Below are positions 52,690-61,558 of a stretch of DNA of 64,000 bases, one piece after another. Position numbers and translations under genes: made by a program. Numbering within the stretch: the stretch's first letter is position 1; each line of letters opens with the position of its first letter. The notes beneath the pieces were generated by a model, which was not told the DNA's origin, made no database searches, and saw only the letters and a program-made list of their open reading frames with translations. The stretch comes from Rhizobium sp. Q54 (GTDB lineage Bacteria; Pseudomonadota; Alphaproteobacteria; Rhizobiales; Xanthobacteraceae): assembly GCA_945870035.1 (NCBI GenBank), contig CAMBQQ010000002.1:1-64000 (forward strand). Reading direction: 5' to 3'.

Positions 52690-52729
52690 TTGACCAATGT
52701 CAAGGCGCGTGGACCTGCACTTGTATAGA
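52689..52729 (+). promoter_or_regulatory. Dnr/FNR-type promoter of the DUF6455 gene
   Basis: CTTGAC-CAAT-GTCAAG (TTGAC-N4-GTCAA core at 52690-52703) is a perfect inverted repeat, followed by TATAGA at 52724-52729. This places the box centre at about -40 from the predicted start, close to the -41.5 of class II FNR promoters. The box has the same TTGAC arms as the hemerythrin box, not the TTGAT arms of narK. Confidence 0.7.
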
Positions 52730-52766
52730 CTATAAAACCAAAATGCGATTCAGAATGGAGATGCTC

Positions 52767-53207
52767 ATGCATATCAGTGAAGCAGTGGTCCTCCGCGAGG
52801 CACAGCGGCTGCGGAATGAGATGGTTTGGCAAGCCATCATGATATTCCGCAACCGGGTGGCAAACTATCGCCGCGCCAGCGTGTCGCGCCAAGAGTTTGA
52901 TACATTCAGCCAGGTCGAGATGTCTGCCCTAGCAAGCGATGTCCACCTGGAGCCGTCACAGCTTCGCGCTTTGTCAAACGCAGGAGTCGATGCCGCAGCA
53001 CTCTTGAAGCGGATGCTCGCCGCGTTGGGAATCGATCCGAAAATTCTCAAAACCATGGATGTGTACACGGCACGCGATCTTCAGGCGACATGCTCTCTGT
53101 GCAAAAGCAAGTCGCGATGCCGGCGCTCGCTTGCGACGGGAACGGCTGCGACGGCGTACCGCGATTTCTGCCCGAATGCCGCAACACTTTGTGCACTGAC
53201 CGCTTAG
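52767..53207 (+). CDS. DUF6455-family protein with cysteine motif
   Basis: A 146-aa soluble protein. The C-terminal part (residues about 45-140) shows the DUF6455 pattern: a helical region ending LLKRMLAALGIDPKIL, then CSLCKSKSRCRRSLA and FCPNAATLCAL. The Cys residues (C-x2-C-x5-C plus a later C-P-N) could hold iron, zinc or an FeS cluster. The ORF track starts far upstream, before the promoter. The ATG at 52767 has GGAG 7 nt before it; 52743 is an alternative. Its Dnr-type promoter suggests induction at low oxygen or with NO. The molecular function is not known to me. Confidence 0.7.
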   Translation: MHISEAVVLREAQRLRNEMVWQAIMIFRNRVANYRRASVSRQEFDTFSQVEMSALASDVHLEPSQLRALSNAGVDAAALLKRMLAALGIDPKILKTMDVYTARDLQATCSLCKSKSRCRRSLATGTAATAYRDFCPNAATLCALTA

Positions 53208-53235
53208 ACTAATAGCGATTTAGAGCAATCAGCGC

Positions 53236-53775
53236 ATGAACGACCACGCAATGGCGGTTATTGGCGTGTTGAACGCGTCAGACCGCGCGAGCGCCGGCAT
53301 TTATAGTGACGAGAACGGGCCAGCTATCGAGCAGTATTTACGGGAGGTTCTCACGAGCCCGTGGCGCGCCATTCTGCGCGTTGTCCCCGACGGAATCGAA
53401 AGTGTGCGCGACGGATTGATCGACCTTGCCGATCGAGAAAACTGCGGTCTCATCTTCACCACGGGCGGCACCGGGCCGGCCCCGCGTGACCTCACGCCTG
53501 AAGCGACAATGGCCGCTTGCTCGAAATTGTTACCTGGGTTCGGCGAGTTAATGCGCGCGGTGAGCCTCAAGCAGGTTGCGACCGCCATTTTGTCTCGACA
53601 AACAGCCGGCATTCGGGGAAGGACGCTCATCGTCAATCTGCCCGGACGGCCTGCGTCAATCCGCGTTTGCCTCGACGCCATTTTTCCGGCGATACCCTAT
53701 TGCTTGGACTTGATCGGTCAACCGGGCATGGCAACCGACCCCGTGCGCTGCAAAGCCTTTCGCCCGAAGACCTGA
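53236..53775 (+). CDS. mog: Molybdopterin adenylyltransferase (Mog/MoaB family)
   Basis: A 179-aa enzyme that activates molybdopterin with ATP before molybdenum insertion. The family core is visible: IGVLNASDRASAGIYSDENGPAI at the start, the FTTGGTGPAPRDLTPEAT nucleotide-binding motif and the IVNLPGRPASI motif. It is close to E. coli Mog in length. It follows the DUF6455 gene by 28 bp and may share its promoter, which would raise molybdenum-cofactor supply when nitrate reductase is induced. Confidence 0.88.
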   Translation: MNDHAMAVIGVLNASDRASAGIYSDENGPAIEQYLREVLTSPWRAILRVVPDGIESVRDGLIDLADRENCGLIFTTGGTGPAPRDLTPEATMAACSKLLPGFGELMRAVSLKQVATAILSRQTAGIRGRTLIVNLPGRPASIRVCLDAIFPAIPYCLDLIGQPGMATDPVRCKAFRPKT

Positions 53776-53885
53776 GCGTTGCCCTCGCCCGTCCGGATGC
53801 ACATTTTGATCTGAGAGCTTCGCGCCCATTTCCAGCCCGGCCAATAACCGAGTCGAGTCTCGACAGCCAGGAGGCGCACGAAGCA

Positions 53886-54590
53886 TCAGGCGATGAGCGC
53901 ACCGCCATCAATATAGACGATCGATCCGGTAGCAAAGCCGTTGTTCACAAACGCAAGGATCTGCCCGGCGATGTCGTCGGCGACACCGACGCGGCCGACC
54001 GGCAGCCCGGCGGCGATCTTGTTGAGCATGTCAACGCGCGCGGCTTCCGCCATGCCGGCTCGGATCGGCGTGTCGATGATGCCAGGCGAGACGCAGTTCA
54101 CCCGCACCGGCGCCAGTTCGAGCGCGAGACTGCGCGCGAGCGACTCGATGGCGCCATTTGCGGCGCCGACGATAGCCGAGTTCGGCCGCGGACGAACGCT
54201 GAGAAATCCGGAAACCAAAGTCAGCGAGCCGCCGGCGTTGAAATTGGCCGCGCGCGCCACCCGCCAGGCGCCCCAGAACTTACCCTCCATGGTCGCGCGC
54301 ACATCGTCCATCGCCACCGTCTTGAACGGGCCCGACTTGAGCTGCGCTGCGGTAACGACGACATGATCGACCGCGCCGCATTCGCGGAACAGGTTGACGA
54401 CGCTGTCATCGTCGGTGACATCGGCGGCGATGGCCTTGACCCCGATCTTGCCCGCGGCGGCTTTCAGTTTCTCGGCGCTGCGCGACGCGATGATGACTTC
54501 GGCGCCCTGCGCCTTGGCCATGGCCGCGGTCGCCAAACCGATACCGGACGATCCACCGACGACGACGACCTTCTTGCCCGCGAGCGACAT
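53886..54590 (-). CDS. Short-chain dehydrogenase/reductase (SDR)
   Basis: A 234-aa NAD(P)-dependent oxidoreductase. The cofactor motif VVVGGSSGIGLATAAMA is at the N-terminus and the C-terminal NNGFATGSIVYIDGGALIA is a typical classical-SDR end. The usual YxxxK catalytic pair is not evident: after LTLVSGFLSVRPRPNSAIVGAANGAIESL the Tyr is absent and the Lys appears replaced by Asn. This makes it an atypical member. The ORF track starts 33 codons early; the ATG at 54590 is used. It lies 35 bp after the ThDP enzyme gene on the same strand. Confidence 0.75.
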   Translation of the reverse strand: MSLAGKKVVVVGGSSGIGLATAAMAKAQGAEVIIASRSAEKLKAAAGKIGVKAIAADVTDDDSVVNLFRECGAVDHVVVTAAQLKSGPFKTVAMDDVRATMEGKFWGAWRVARAANFNAGGSLTLVSGFLSVRPRPNSAIVGAANGAIESLARSLALELAPVRVNCVSPGIIDTPIRAGMAEAARVDMLNKIAAGLPVGRVGVADDIAGQILAFVNNGFATGSIVYIDGGALIA

Positions 54591-54625
54591 ATCTATTCCC
54601 TTCACATTGGTGTCTGTTGCGCCGT

Positions 54626-56428
54626 TCAGCCCGGCAGGAACTGCTTGCCGATGGACGGCTTGCTGACGCCGAGACCCGGCAACTCCCAAACCCCGGCGCC
54701 GGCCGGATTGGTGTCGGCGGCAATATCGACGTCGATCAGGTAAGGCTTGTTCGCGGCGATGCCGCGCCGCACCGCCTCAGCCAGATCGGCGGCGCGATCG
54801 ACGCGCACACCTTCGACGCCGCACGACCGCGCCATCGCCGCGAAGTCAGGATTGTAACGTTCGCCGGTCAAAGGATTGTGGAAGTCGGTCGCCAGTTCGC
54901 GCTTGTCGAGATAGCCGCGCTGCAAGCCGCGGATCGAGGCATAGGCGTAGTTGTTCCACACCACCCAGACCACCGGCAGATTATATTCGACCGCCGTGCC
55001 GAGCACATTGGCGTGCATGAAGAAAGCGCCGTCGCCGCACACCGACACGCAGGGCCGGTCGGGCGCGGCGAACTTCGCTCCCATGACGCCGGCAACGCCG
55101 AACCCCATCGAGCCGAACGCCATACAGCCGATCAACGAGTCGGGGCGGCGCGGCTTGGTATAGCCGAGCAGCCAGTTATGATGCACGCCGATGTCGCTGA
55201 CCAGAATCGCATCGTCGGGCAGGCCGCGCTGGATTTCGAACGCGGCGCGCTGCGGATTGATCGGCTGCGTGTCGTCGGTGAAGCCCGGCGCGATGAGCGC
55301 GTCCCATTCCTTGCGGTAGCCATCGATCTGCGCCAGCCACTTCTTGCGCGCCTCGGCTTTTTTGGTCAGGTCCTTGCGGCGATCGAGTTCGGCCAGCACC
55401 TGACGCAGGAAAGTACGGATGTCGGCCATCAGGCCGAGCGCCACCGGATAGTTGCGACCGATCTCGTCCGGATCGATATCGACATGAATGAGCTGCGTCG
55501 GCGGGATGGTGAAAGAGTAACCCGGAATCCACGAACTCGAGGTGCGGTCGTCGAAACGCGCGCCGAGCGACAGCAGCACGTCGGCCTGTCGCGTCGCATG
55601 ATTGGCCTGATAGTGGCCGCCGCGCGCGACCATGCCGAGCGACAAAGGATGCAGCGTGTCGATGGCGCCGAGGCCGCTCATCGATGCCGCCACCGGAATT
55701 TGCAGGCGCTCGGCAAGCTGGAGCAATTCGCCGCCCGCGCCGCCATGGCGGATCGCCTGCCCCACGAAAATCACCGGCCGCTCGGCATTTAGGAGCATGT
55801 CGACAGCCTTGATGACGCCATCGGGGTCGGCGCCGCAACGGCTGGAGATATTGGCGTTCCATTCCTTGGCTTGCGGCGCTTCCTCGGCGGCCGCTTCCAT
55901 GAACACATCGTAGGGCACGTCCAGCACCACCGGACCGGGGCGTCCGGTCACCATCGTCTTCCATGCCTGCCGCACGGCGAGCGGCACCATGTCGCCGCGC
56001 GTCGGCTGGAACACGCGCTTGCAAAGGCTGCGCACGGTCGACGGAAAGTCCGCCTGGTTCTGCCGGTACATTTCCTGAAAGGCGCCGCGGTTGAACTGGC
56101 CGGTCGGCACATTGCCGGTCACCGCCAGAAACGGCACCGAATCGAGATAGGCGGTCGCCAGCGAAATCGGCAGATTGGCGGAACCCGGTCCGCATGAGGT
56201 GAAGGTCGCGGTCGCCTTGCCGGACACGCGGTAATAACAATCCGCCATGAAGCCGGCGACGCTTTCGTGATGCGTCGAGATGGTCGTGATCTCGGAGGAG
56301 CGCTCGTACAGCGCGTCGATAAACTGGATGTTGCCGTGGCCGCACAGGCCGAACACCTGCGGCACCTTCTCCTGAATCAGATAGTCGACAATGACCTGTG
56401 CGCCATTGAGTTTATTTCCAGTCGACAT
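54626..56428 (-). CDS. Thiamine-diphosphate-dependent enzyme (acetolactate-synthase-like)
   Basis: A 600-aa member of the ALS/decarboxylase superfamily. The N-terminal domain has the catalytic Glu in HHESVAGFMADCYYR. The central domain binds nucleotide or FAD-like groups in relatives (AVDMLLNAERPVIFVGQAI). The C-terminal ThDP motif GDGAFFMHANVLGTAVEYN ends in NNYAYA. It differs clearly from MdlC in this window: the LHSAAG His is replaced by TSCGPGSAN, as in ALS-like enzymes. Context with SDR, cupin and FAD enzymes suggests cleavage or condensation of a 2-oxo or diketo intermediate in a catabolic route, not branched-chain amino-acid synthesis. Confidence 0.8.
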   Translation of the reverse strand: MSTGNKLNGAQVIVDYLIQEKVPQVFGLCGHGNIQFIDALYERSSEITTISTHHESVAGFMADCYYRVSGKATATFTSCGPGSANLPISLATAYLDSVPFLAVTGNVPTGQFNRGAFQEMYRQNQADFPSTVRSLCKRVFQPTRGDMVPLAVRQAWKTMVTGRPGPVVLDVPYDVFMEAAAEEAPQAKEWNANISSRCGADPDGVIKAVDMLLNAERPVIFVGQAIRHGGAGGELLQLAERLQIPVAASMSGLGAIDTLHPLSLGMVARGGHYQANHATRQADVLLSLGARFDDRTSSSWIPGYSFTIPPTQLIHVDIDPDEIGRNYPVALGLMADIRTFLRQVLAELDRRKDLTKKAEARKKWLAQIDGYRKEWDALIAPGFTDDTQPINPQRAAFEIQRGLPDDAILVSDIGVHHNWLLGYTKPRRPDSLIGCMAFGSMGFGVAGVMGAKFAAPDRPCVSVCGDGAFFMHANVLGTAVEYNLPVVWVVWNNYAYASIRGLQRGYLDKRELATDFHNPLTGERYNPDFAAMARSCGVEGVRVDRAADLAEAVRRGIAANKPYLIDVDIAADTNPAGAGVWELPGLGVSKPSIGKQFLPG

Positions 56429-56570
56429 CAGTTCAGTCTCCTACCGGGCTTTTTCTTCTGAGGCGGCTGAGGGCAGCGCGCGACCGTATTTCTCATAATG
56501 CTGGACGTCAATTGATATTGTGGTATGCCTGCTTCTTGGGAAAAAACGCCGGAAACGACAGGAGCGCACC

Positions 56571-56948
56571 ATGACGACGACACGCCAATGGTTCATCCGC
56601 AACATCGCCGAAGTGCCGTGGCGCCAGTTCCCGGATCATTTCGGTGGCGCGTTGTCGAAACCACTGGTGATGCCGGAAACCGCCGGCTCGCAGCACATCG
56701 ACTACCGCATCTCGATGTACCAGCCGATGGCCTATGTGAAGGTTCACAAGCATAAAGTTCAAGAGCAAGTCTATCACGTCCTCGAAGGGGAAGGTCTGAT
56801 GCACATCGACGGCAAAGACCATCTGGTGCGCAAACACGACTACATTTTCCTGCCGCCCGGTATCGATCATGCGATTTCCAACACCGGCCTGGTCGATCTC
56901 GTGTTTCTGGTCGTGACGTCTCCTGTAACGGATGAAGTGCCCAAGTAG
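56571..56948 (+). CDS. Cupin-domain protein
   Basis: A 125-aa single beta-barrel protein. The first cupin motif is seen in VHKHKVQEQVYHVLEGEGLMHIDG and the second in FLPPGIDHAISNTGLVDLVFLVV. The metal-ligand set is HKHK, the Glu of VQEQVY and the late His of DHAI. The ORF track begins 17 codons early; the ATG at 56571 has CAGGAG upstream. Small cupins serve as dioxygenases, isomerases or sensors. It is divergent from the ThDP enzyme and convergent with the FAD oxidoreductases; its reaction is not predictable. Confidence 0.8.
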   Translation: MTTTRQWFIRNIAEVPWRQFPDHFGGALSKPLVMPETAGSQHIDYRISMYQPMAYVKVHKHKVQEQVYHVLEGEGLMHIDGKDHLVRKHDYIFLPPGIDHAISNTGLVDLVFLVVTSPVTDEVPK

Positions 56949-56953
56949 TCAGT

Positions 56954-58414
56954 TCAAAAGGTCGCGGCGTTGCGCCCGGCGCGCCGTCCCGACGCGAAGG
57001 CCCAGCCGAGATGATGGCCATGACCCTTGAGCAGCAGGCCGCCCTGCCCGGTCGAACCGGCTGCGTAAAGTCCCGGTATCGGGATGTCGCCTTCGCCCAA
57101 CACCCGGTGTTCATGATCGACGGCAAGGCCGCCTTCGCCATGCACGAAGACGGCGCGCACTGGGCCGAGCGCGACATAGGGCCCTTGGACCAGCGGCCTG
57201 TTCGATTGCGCGTTGTGCGCATTGACTGTCGCCGTTAGCGCCGCGGCAGGAATCGACAGCTTGCCAGCCAGCTCATCGAGCGTCGCGCCGCGTCTGTAAA
57301 CATCGGGACGGTTGCGCCGGTAGTCGTCCACATAGGCATAGGCCACGCCCGGCGCGGTCGAGATGAAATGTGGCCACCTGGAAAACAGCGCCGTCATCCG
57401 GCTGTCGAGCAAAATATAGGCGGCCTTGTTCGGCTGGTCGGGCAGCGCGTAAGCTGGCTTGCCGCGCTCGTCGGTGAAGCGCGCGCCGTTTTTGTTGATC
57501 AGAATGGCGCCCTCGGCAAACAGATCGGGCGACGGCGCCAAAGCCGTGGTGACGAAACTCATCACGAAAGGCCGCAGCAGCGCGCTCGGCATGTGGTCGA
57601 GCGACCAGGCCATCAGGTTGGCGAGTGCCGGCCAGGGCGGCAGATTGAGAAGCATGTTGCGCTTTTGCGGCGGCACAAAGCGCAATTCGGGTCCGAGCGC
57701 CAGATCGCCATTGATGATCCGCGCGCCAAGCGGCAAAGCCAGCTTCTGGCCGTCGCCGGTCGCCGTGACGTTGACGCCGTCGATTTTGGCTTCCTGCGGT
57801 CCCATAAACTGCGCTTTCAATTCGGGATCGCTGGTGAAGTCGCCGGTCGCCAGCACAACGCCGCTTTTGGCGCGATAGCGGCGCGGGCCATCGGCGGTCG
57901 TGCAATCAACAGCGACCACACGGCCCTGCTCGACGACCAGCTTTGTCGCGCGCACGCCGCACACGATGCGAACGCCGGCGCGCCGCGCCGCATTCTCCAG
58001 ATGGGTGATAAACGACCGTGAATTGGGCAGCACATTGTGCATGCGCGGCAGCGTATGGGGCGGCTCCGGCATCGGCCCGAAGAAGCGGATGCCATGTTTG
58101 AGCAGCCAGCGAAAGGTGTCCGGCATCTCATCGGCCAGCACCCGCCGCAATTCCGGATTGTCGCGCGCATCGAGATCGCCGTTGAAGCCGGCCATGTCGC
58201 GCCAATGGGATTGCGCGCTGTCCTTGATACCGGCGCGCGCCTGATGCGGCGTGCCACTGGCCGTCACCGATCCGACCGACCAGGCGGTCGAGCCGCCGAG
58301 TTGCGGATTCTTCTCCAGCAGCACAACGTCGCGCCCGCACGCGCGCGCCTCGATCGCCGCCGCCAACCCGCTGCCGCCGCCGCCGACGACTATGACGTCG
58401 CAGGCCGCATCCAT
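56954..58414 (-). CDS. FAD-dependent oxidoreductase, fumarate-reductase/ketosteroid-dehydrogenase-like
   Basis: A 486-aa flavoprotein. The FAD motif VIVVGGGGSGLAAAIEARACG opens the protein. KNPQLGGSTAWSVGSVTASG, VLATGDFTSDPELKAQFMG and the C-terminal GLYAAGSTGQGGLLLKGHGHHLGWAFASGRRAG are all of the FAD_binding_2 family (fumarate reductase, 3-ketosteroid dehydrogenase). The ATG at 58414 overlaps the stop of the preceding gene (TGATG); a GTG one codon earlier is also possible. The His of GHGHHLG replaces the usual residue there. The tandem with a second homologue suggests a desaturation or double-bond reduction step. Confidence 0.82.
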   Translation of the reverse strand: MDAACDVIVVGGGGSGLAAAIEARACGRDVVLLEKNPQLGGSTAWSVGSVTASGTPHQARAGIKDSAQSHWRDMAGFNGDLDARDNPELRRVLADEMPDTFRWLLKHGIRFFGPMPEPPHTLPRMHNVLPNSRSFITHLENAARRAGVRIVCGVRATKLVVEQGRVVAVDCTTADGPRRYRAKSGVVLATGDFTSDPELKAQFMGPQEAKIDGVNVTATGDGQKLALPLGARIINGDLALGPELRFVPPQKRNMLLNLPPWPALANLMAWSLDHMPSALLRPFVMSFVTTALAPSPDLFAEGAILINKNGARFTDERGKPAYALPDQPNKAAYILLDSRMTALFSRWPHFISTAPGVAYAYVDDYRRNRPDVYRRGATLDELAGKLSIPAAALTATVNAHNAQSNRPLVQGPYVALGPVRAVFVHGEGGLAVDHEHRVLGEGDIPIPGLYAAGSTGQGGLLLKGHGHHLGWAFASGRRAGRNAATF

Positions 58415-59916
58415 CACGGCGATTGCGCGGCGCGCTGACCGGCCGTGGTGCCGGCGATTTTGCCGAACACGGAACCGTTCATCAGGCCGGTGCCGCCGGG
58501 ATAGTTGAAATAGAAGATGCCGCCGACCAGTTCGCCAGCCGCGAACAGGCCGGGGATCGGCGCGCCATCGGTGTCCATGACGCGGGCGCTGGTGTCGATC
58601 TTAAGGCCGCCGAACGTGAATGTGAGCCCGCACGTTACGGCGTAAGCCTCGAACGGCCCCTCATCCACCGTGTTGGCCCAGTTCGACTTCGGAATGGCGA
58701 GCCCCCTGGTGCCGCGGCCATCCTTGACGTTCGGATCGAACGGCACGTCTGTCATGACCGCTTTGTTGTAGGCCTTGATGGTCTCCAGCGCCTTCTCTGC
58801 ATTGACGTCGTCGAGTTTCTTGACCAGTTCCTCCAGCGTGTCGGCGCGGACCTTGGTGACGCGCTTGATGCGGTATTCGTCGCGCAGCATCGGGATGATC
58901 TTCTTGTCGAACACCTGCCAGGCGAACTGCCCCGGCTGGTGCAGGATCACGCGTCCGTACTTCGCGTAAGTGTAATTGCGAAAGTCGGCGCCCTCGTCGA
59001 CGAAACGCTCGCCATTGGCGTTGATCATGATGCCCCAGGGATAGGAATGCTTCTGGAAGTTATCGCCGACCGAGAGATCGCCGAATTCCGGCGCATTGCG
59101 GTCCCAGCCGACGGCATGGCCGCCCGACCAGTTGCCGGTCGGCATGGCGCCGATGTCGAGCGCCATCTTGATGCCGTCGCCGGTGTTGAAACGGGTGCCG
59201 CGAATTTTCGCCAGTTCCCAGAGCGGCCCAAGATAGCGCGTGCGCATCTCGGCATTGGACTGAAAGCCGCCGGCCGCCAGCACCACGCATTTGGCCATGA
59301 CCTCAACGGTCTTGCCGTTCGACTTGACCTTGACGCCCTTGACTCCATCGTCATCGGCGATCAACGAGATGGCGCGGGCGCCATAAGCAATCGCGACCTT
59401 GTTCTTGGCGGCGATCTTGGTCCAGGAATCGACCAGCCCCGGCCCGCCGCCCCAGGCTTCAACTGTCAGGCCGCCCCAGAATTTGAACATGCCGTTGATC
59501 TTGTAAGCCTGCCGCCCCCAGATCGGCATGAAGCGCATGCCCTTGTCGCGCATCCAGCGCATGGTTTCCTTGCTGCGCGTCACCAGCAATTCGCACAGAT
59601 CCGGATCGGTGCGGTATTCGGTGACGCGGCCCATGTCGTCGAAAAACTTTTCCTCGGTGTACGTACCGAAATCCGACTTCGACACTTCTTCGTCGGTGAG
59701 ATCGGGCATCAATGCGCGCAGATCCTCGACCCCGTCATAGACGCAGCGGAAAGCGCCGGCGGTGAAACGACTGTTGCCGCCGGCTTCGTCTTCCGGCGAG
59801 CGCTCCAGCATCAGCACCGAGACGCCGTGTTCGGCCGCGGCCATTGCTGCGCAAAACGCGGCATTGCCGGCGCCGACCACCACGACATCGACGGAAGCGG
59901 GCAATTCTTTGCTCAT
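58414..59916 (-). CDS. FAD-dependent dehydrogenase, TcuA/CobZ-like
   Basis: A 500-aa flavoprotein. The start VDVVVVGAGNAAFCAAMAAAEHGVSVLMLERSPEDEAGGNSRFTAGAFRCVYDG closely recalls the tricarballylate dehydrogenase TcuA and the related CobZ flavoprotein. The end GLFAAGELVGGIFYFNYPGGTGLMNGSVFG is the FAD_binding_2 C-terminal motif. No FeS or heme domain of CobZ/TcuB is fused, and no TcuB gene is nearby. The ORF track adds 15 codons; the ATG at 59916 is used. It is translationally coupled to the second FAD oxidoreductase. The substrate is unknown. Confidence 0.8.
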   Translation of the reverse strand: MSKELPASVDVVVVGAGNAAFCAAMAAAEHGVSVLMLERSPEDEAGGNSRFTAGAFRCVYDGVEDLRALMPDLTDEEVSKSDFGTYTEEKFFDDMGRVTEYRTDPDLCELLVTRSKETMRWMRDKGMRFMPIWGRQAYKINGMFKFWGGLTVEAWGGGPGLVDSWTKIAAKNKVAIAYGARAISLIADDDGVKGVKVKSNGKTVEVMAKCVVLAAGGFQSNAEMRTRYLGPLWELAKIRGTRFNTGDGIKMALDIGAMPTGNWSGGHAVGWDRNAPEFGDLSVGDNFQKHSYPWGIMINANGERFVDEGADFRNYTYAKYGRVILHQPGQFAWQVFDKKIIPMLRDEYRIKRVTKVRADTLEELVKKLDDVNAEKALETIKAYNKAVMTDVPFDPNVKDGRGTRGLAIPKSNWANTVDEGPFEAYAVTCGLTFTFGGLKIDTSARVMDTDGAPIPGLFAAGELVGGIFYFNYPGGTGLMNGSVFGKIAGTTAGQRAAQSP

Positions 59917-60072
59917 GCTGAAAGACCTTCTGGTGCGGCCGATTTTTTCCCGGTCACTCATAATCGTCAGGGCGCGCGAGTCAATGCCTCCAGCATTGTG
60001 AATTGCGATTTGTCATTCTCGGATGGCGGGGATAGGATCGCGGCCACGTCAAAAACGTCCGGGAGTGCGCCG

Positions 60073-61530
60073 ATGAATCCGACATCCGCCGTCTTGGCGA
60101 CCAGCGAAACCGGCCCGGCCGAAATCCCGATGCTGATCGGCGGCGAATGGCGCCGCGCGTCCGAAACCTACGAAGTTCGCGACCCCTACCGCAAAACGGT
60201 CGCCTCTCACGCGCCCCGCTCCTCGCTTGCCGATCTTGACGACGCCCTCAAGGCCGCGGTGGCGGCGAAACCGAAAATCGCCGCGATGCCGGCTTTCGAG
60301 CGCGCCGCGATATTGCGCCGCGCCGCCAAACTGCTGATCGAGCGCGCCGACGCCATCGCCGAAATCATGACGCGCGAAACCGGCAAAGCGGTGAAAGACG
60401 CCAAAGCCGAGATCCTGCGCTCGCAGGACACTCTGTCGCTGTCGGCGGAAGAAGCCGTGCGCATCGAAGGCGAGCACATTCCGCTCGATGCAAGCGCCAT
60501 GGGCGCCGGCAAGATCTGTTTCATGCTGCGCTTTCCGGTCGGCGTCGTCGCCGGCATCACGCCGTTCAACGCGCCGGTCAATCTCGCCTGCCACAAGATC
60601 GCGCCGTCGATCGCCGCCGGCAATGCGCTGGTGCTGAAAGCACCGCCGCAATCGCCGGGCGTTGTCCACGCGCTGGCGCAGATTTTCGTCGATGCCGGCA
60701 CGCCGCCAGGCGTGCTCAATGTGCTGTACGGCGATCTCGTCGGCCCGGCGCTGGTGCGCGACCCGCGTGTCGACTTCATCACCTTCACCGGCTCGCCGGC
60801 CGCTGGCGCGCAGATCAAGGCCAATTCCGGCCTGCGCCGCGTCGCGCTCGAACTCGGCGGCAACGGCATCACCATCGTCCACGAAGACGCCGACATTGCC
60901 GAGGCCGCGCCGATCTGCGGCCGCAACGCCATGCGGCTGGCGGGGCAGAGCTGCATCTCGGTGCAGACCGTCTATGTACACCGCAGCCAATACGCCAAAT
61001 TCGTCGAGCTGGTCGCGGCCGAGGTCGGGAAACTCAAGCTCGGCGACCCGCTCGACCCCACGACCGATGTCGGCACCCTGATCGACGAAGGCGCGGCCAG
61101 GCGCGTCGAATCCTGGATCGAGGAAGCCGCCGCTAACGGCGCCCGCGTCGTCACCGGCGGCAAGCGCCACGGCGCCCAGCTCGAGCCAACCGTGATCGCC
61201 GACGCCAAGCCGGCCATGAAAGTCGTCTGCGACGAGGTGTTCGGACCGGTGATCAGCCTGCTGCCCTATGACGATATCGACGAGGTGTTCCGCTTCGTCA
61301 GCGAAAGCCGCTTCGGCCTGCAAACCGGCATCTTCACCAAATCGACCGAGACCGCGATCCGCGCCGTGCGCAATATTCGCACCGGCGGCGTCATCATCAA
61401 CGGCAGCTCGACCTGGCGCACCGACCAGTTGGCCTATGGCGGGGTTAAGGACTCAGGCATCGGCCGCGAAGGCCCGCGCTATTCGATTCGCGACATGACC
61501 GAGGAACGCATGGTTTTGTTCAATTATTAG
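60073..61530 (+). CDS. NAD(P)-dependent aldehyde dehydrogenase
   Basis: A 485-aa ALDH-superfamily enzyme. The catalytic Cys is in LAGQSCISVQTVYVH and the general-base Glu in RRVALELGGNG. Cofactor-binding GITPFNAPVNLACHKIAPSIAAGN and FTGSPAAGAQIK are present, along with the EVFGPV block. This subgroup includes lactaldehyde, phosphonoacetaldehyde (PhnY) and various aromatic aldehyde dehydrogenases, so the substrate is open. The ORF track begins 550 codons earlier because the antisense of the FAD gene happens to be open; the ATG at 60073 after GGGAG is the true start. It is divergent from the FAD pair. Confidence 0.88.
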   Translation: MNPTSAVLATSETGPAEIPMLIGGEWRRASETYEVRDPYRKTVASHAPRSSLADLDDALKAAVAAKPKIAAMPAFERAAILRRAAKLLIERADAIAEIMTRETGKAVKDAKAEILRSQDTLSLSAEEAVRIEGEHIPLDASAMGAGKICFMLRFPVGVVAGITPFNAPVNLACHKIAPSIAAGNALVLKAPPQSPGVVHALAQIFVDAGTPPGVLNVLYGDLVGPALVRDPRVDFITFTGSPAAGAQIKANSGLRRVALELGGNGITIVHEDADIAEAAPICGRNAMRLAGQSCISVQTVYVHRSQYAKFVELVAAEVGKLKLGDPLDPTTDVGTLIDEGAARRVESWIEEAAANGARVVTGGKRHGAQLEPTVIADAKPAMKVVCDEVFGPVISLLPYDDIDEVFRFVSESRFGLQTGIFTKSTETAIRAVRNIRTGGVIINGSSTWRTDQLAYGGVKDSGIGREGPRYSIRDMTEERMVLFNY

Positions 61531-61558
61531 ACTGCTGCGAATTGCCACAGGACGATGT

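Noticed and set aside
58423-60072. 550-codon open frame fused in front of the aldehyde dehydrogenase
   Set aside because: It is exactly antisense to the TcuA-like gene, is low in protein character and the true ATG with a ribosome site is at 60073.
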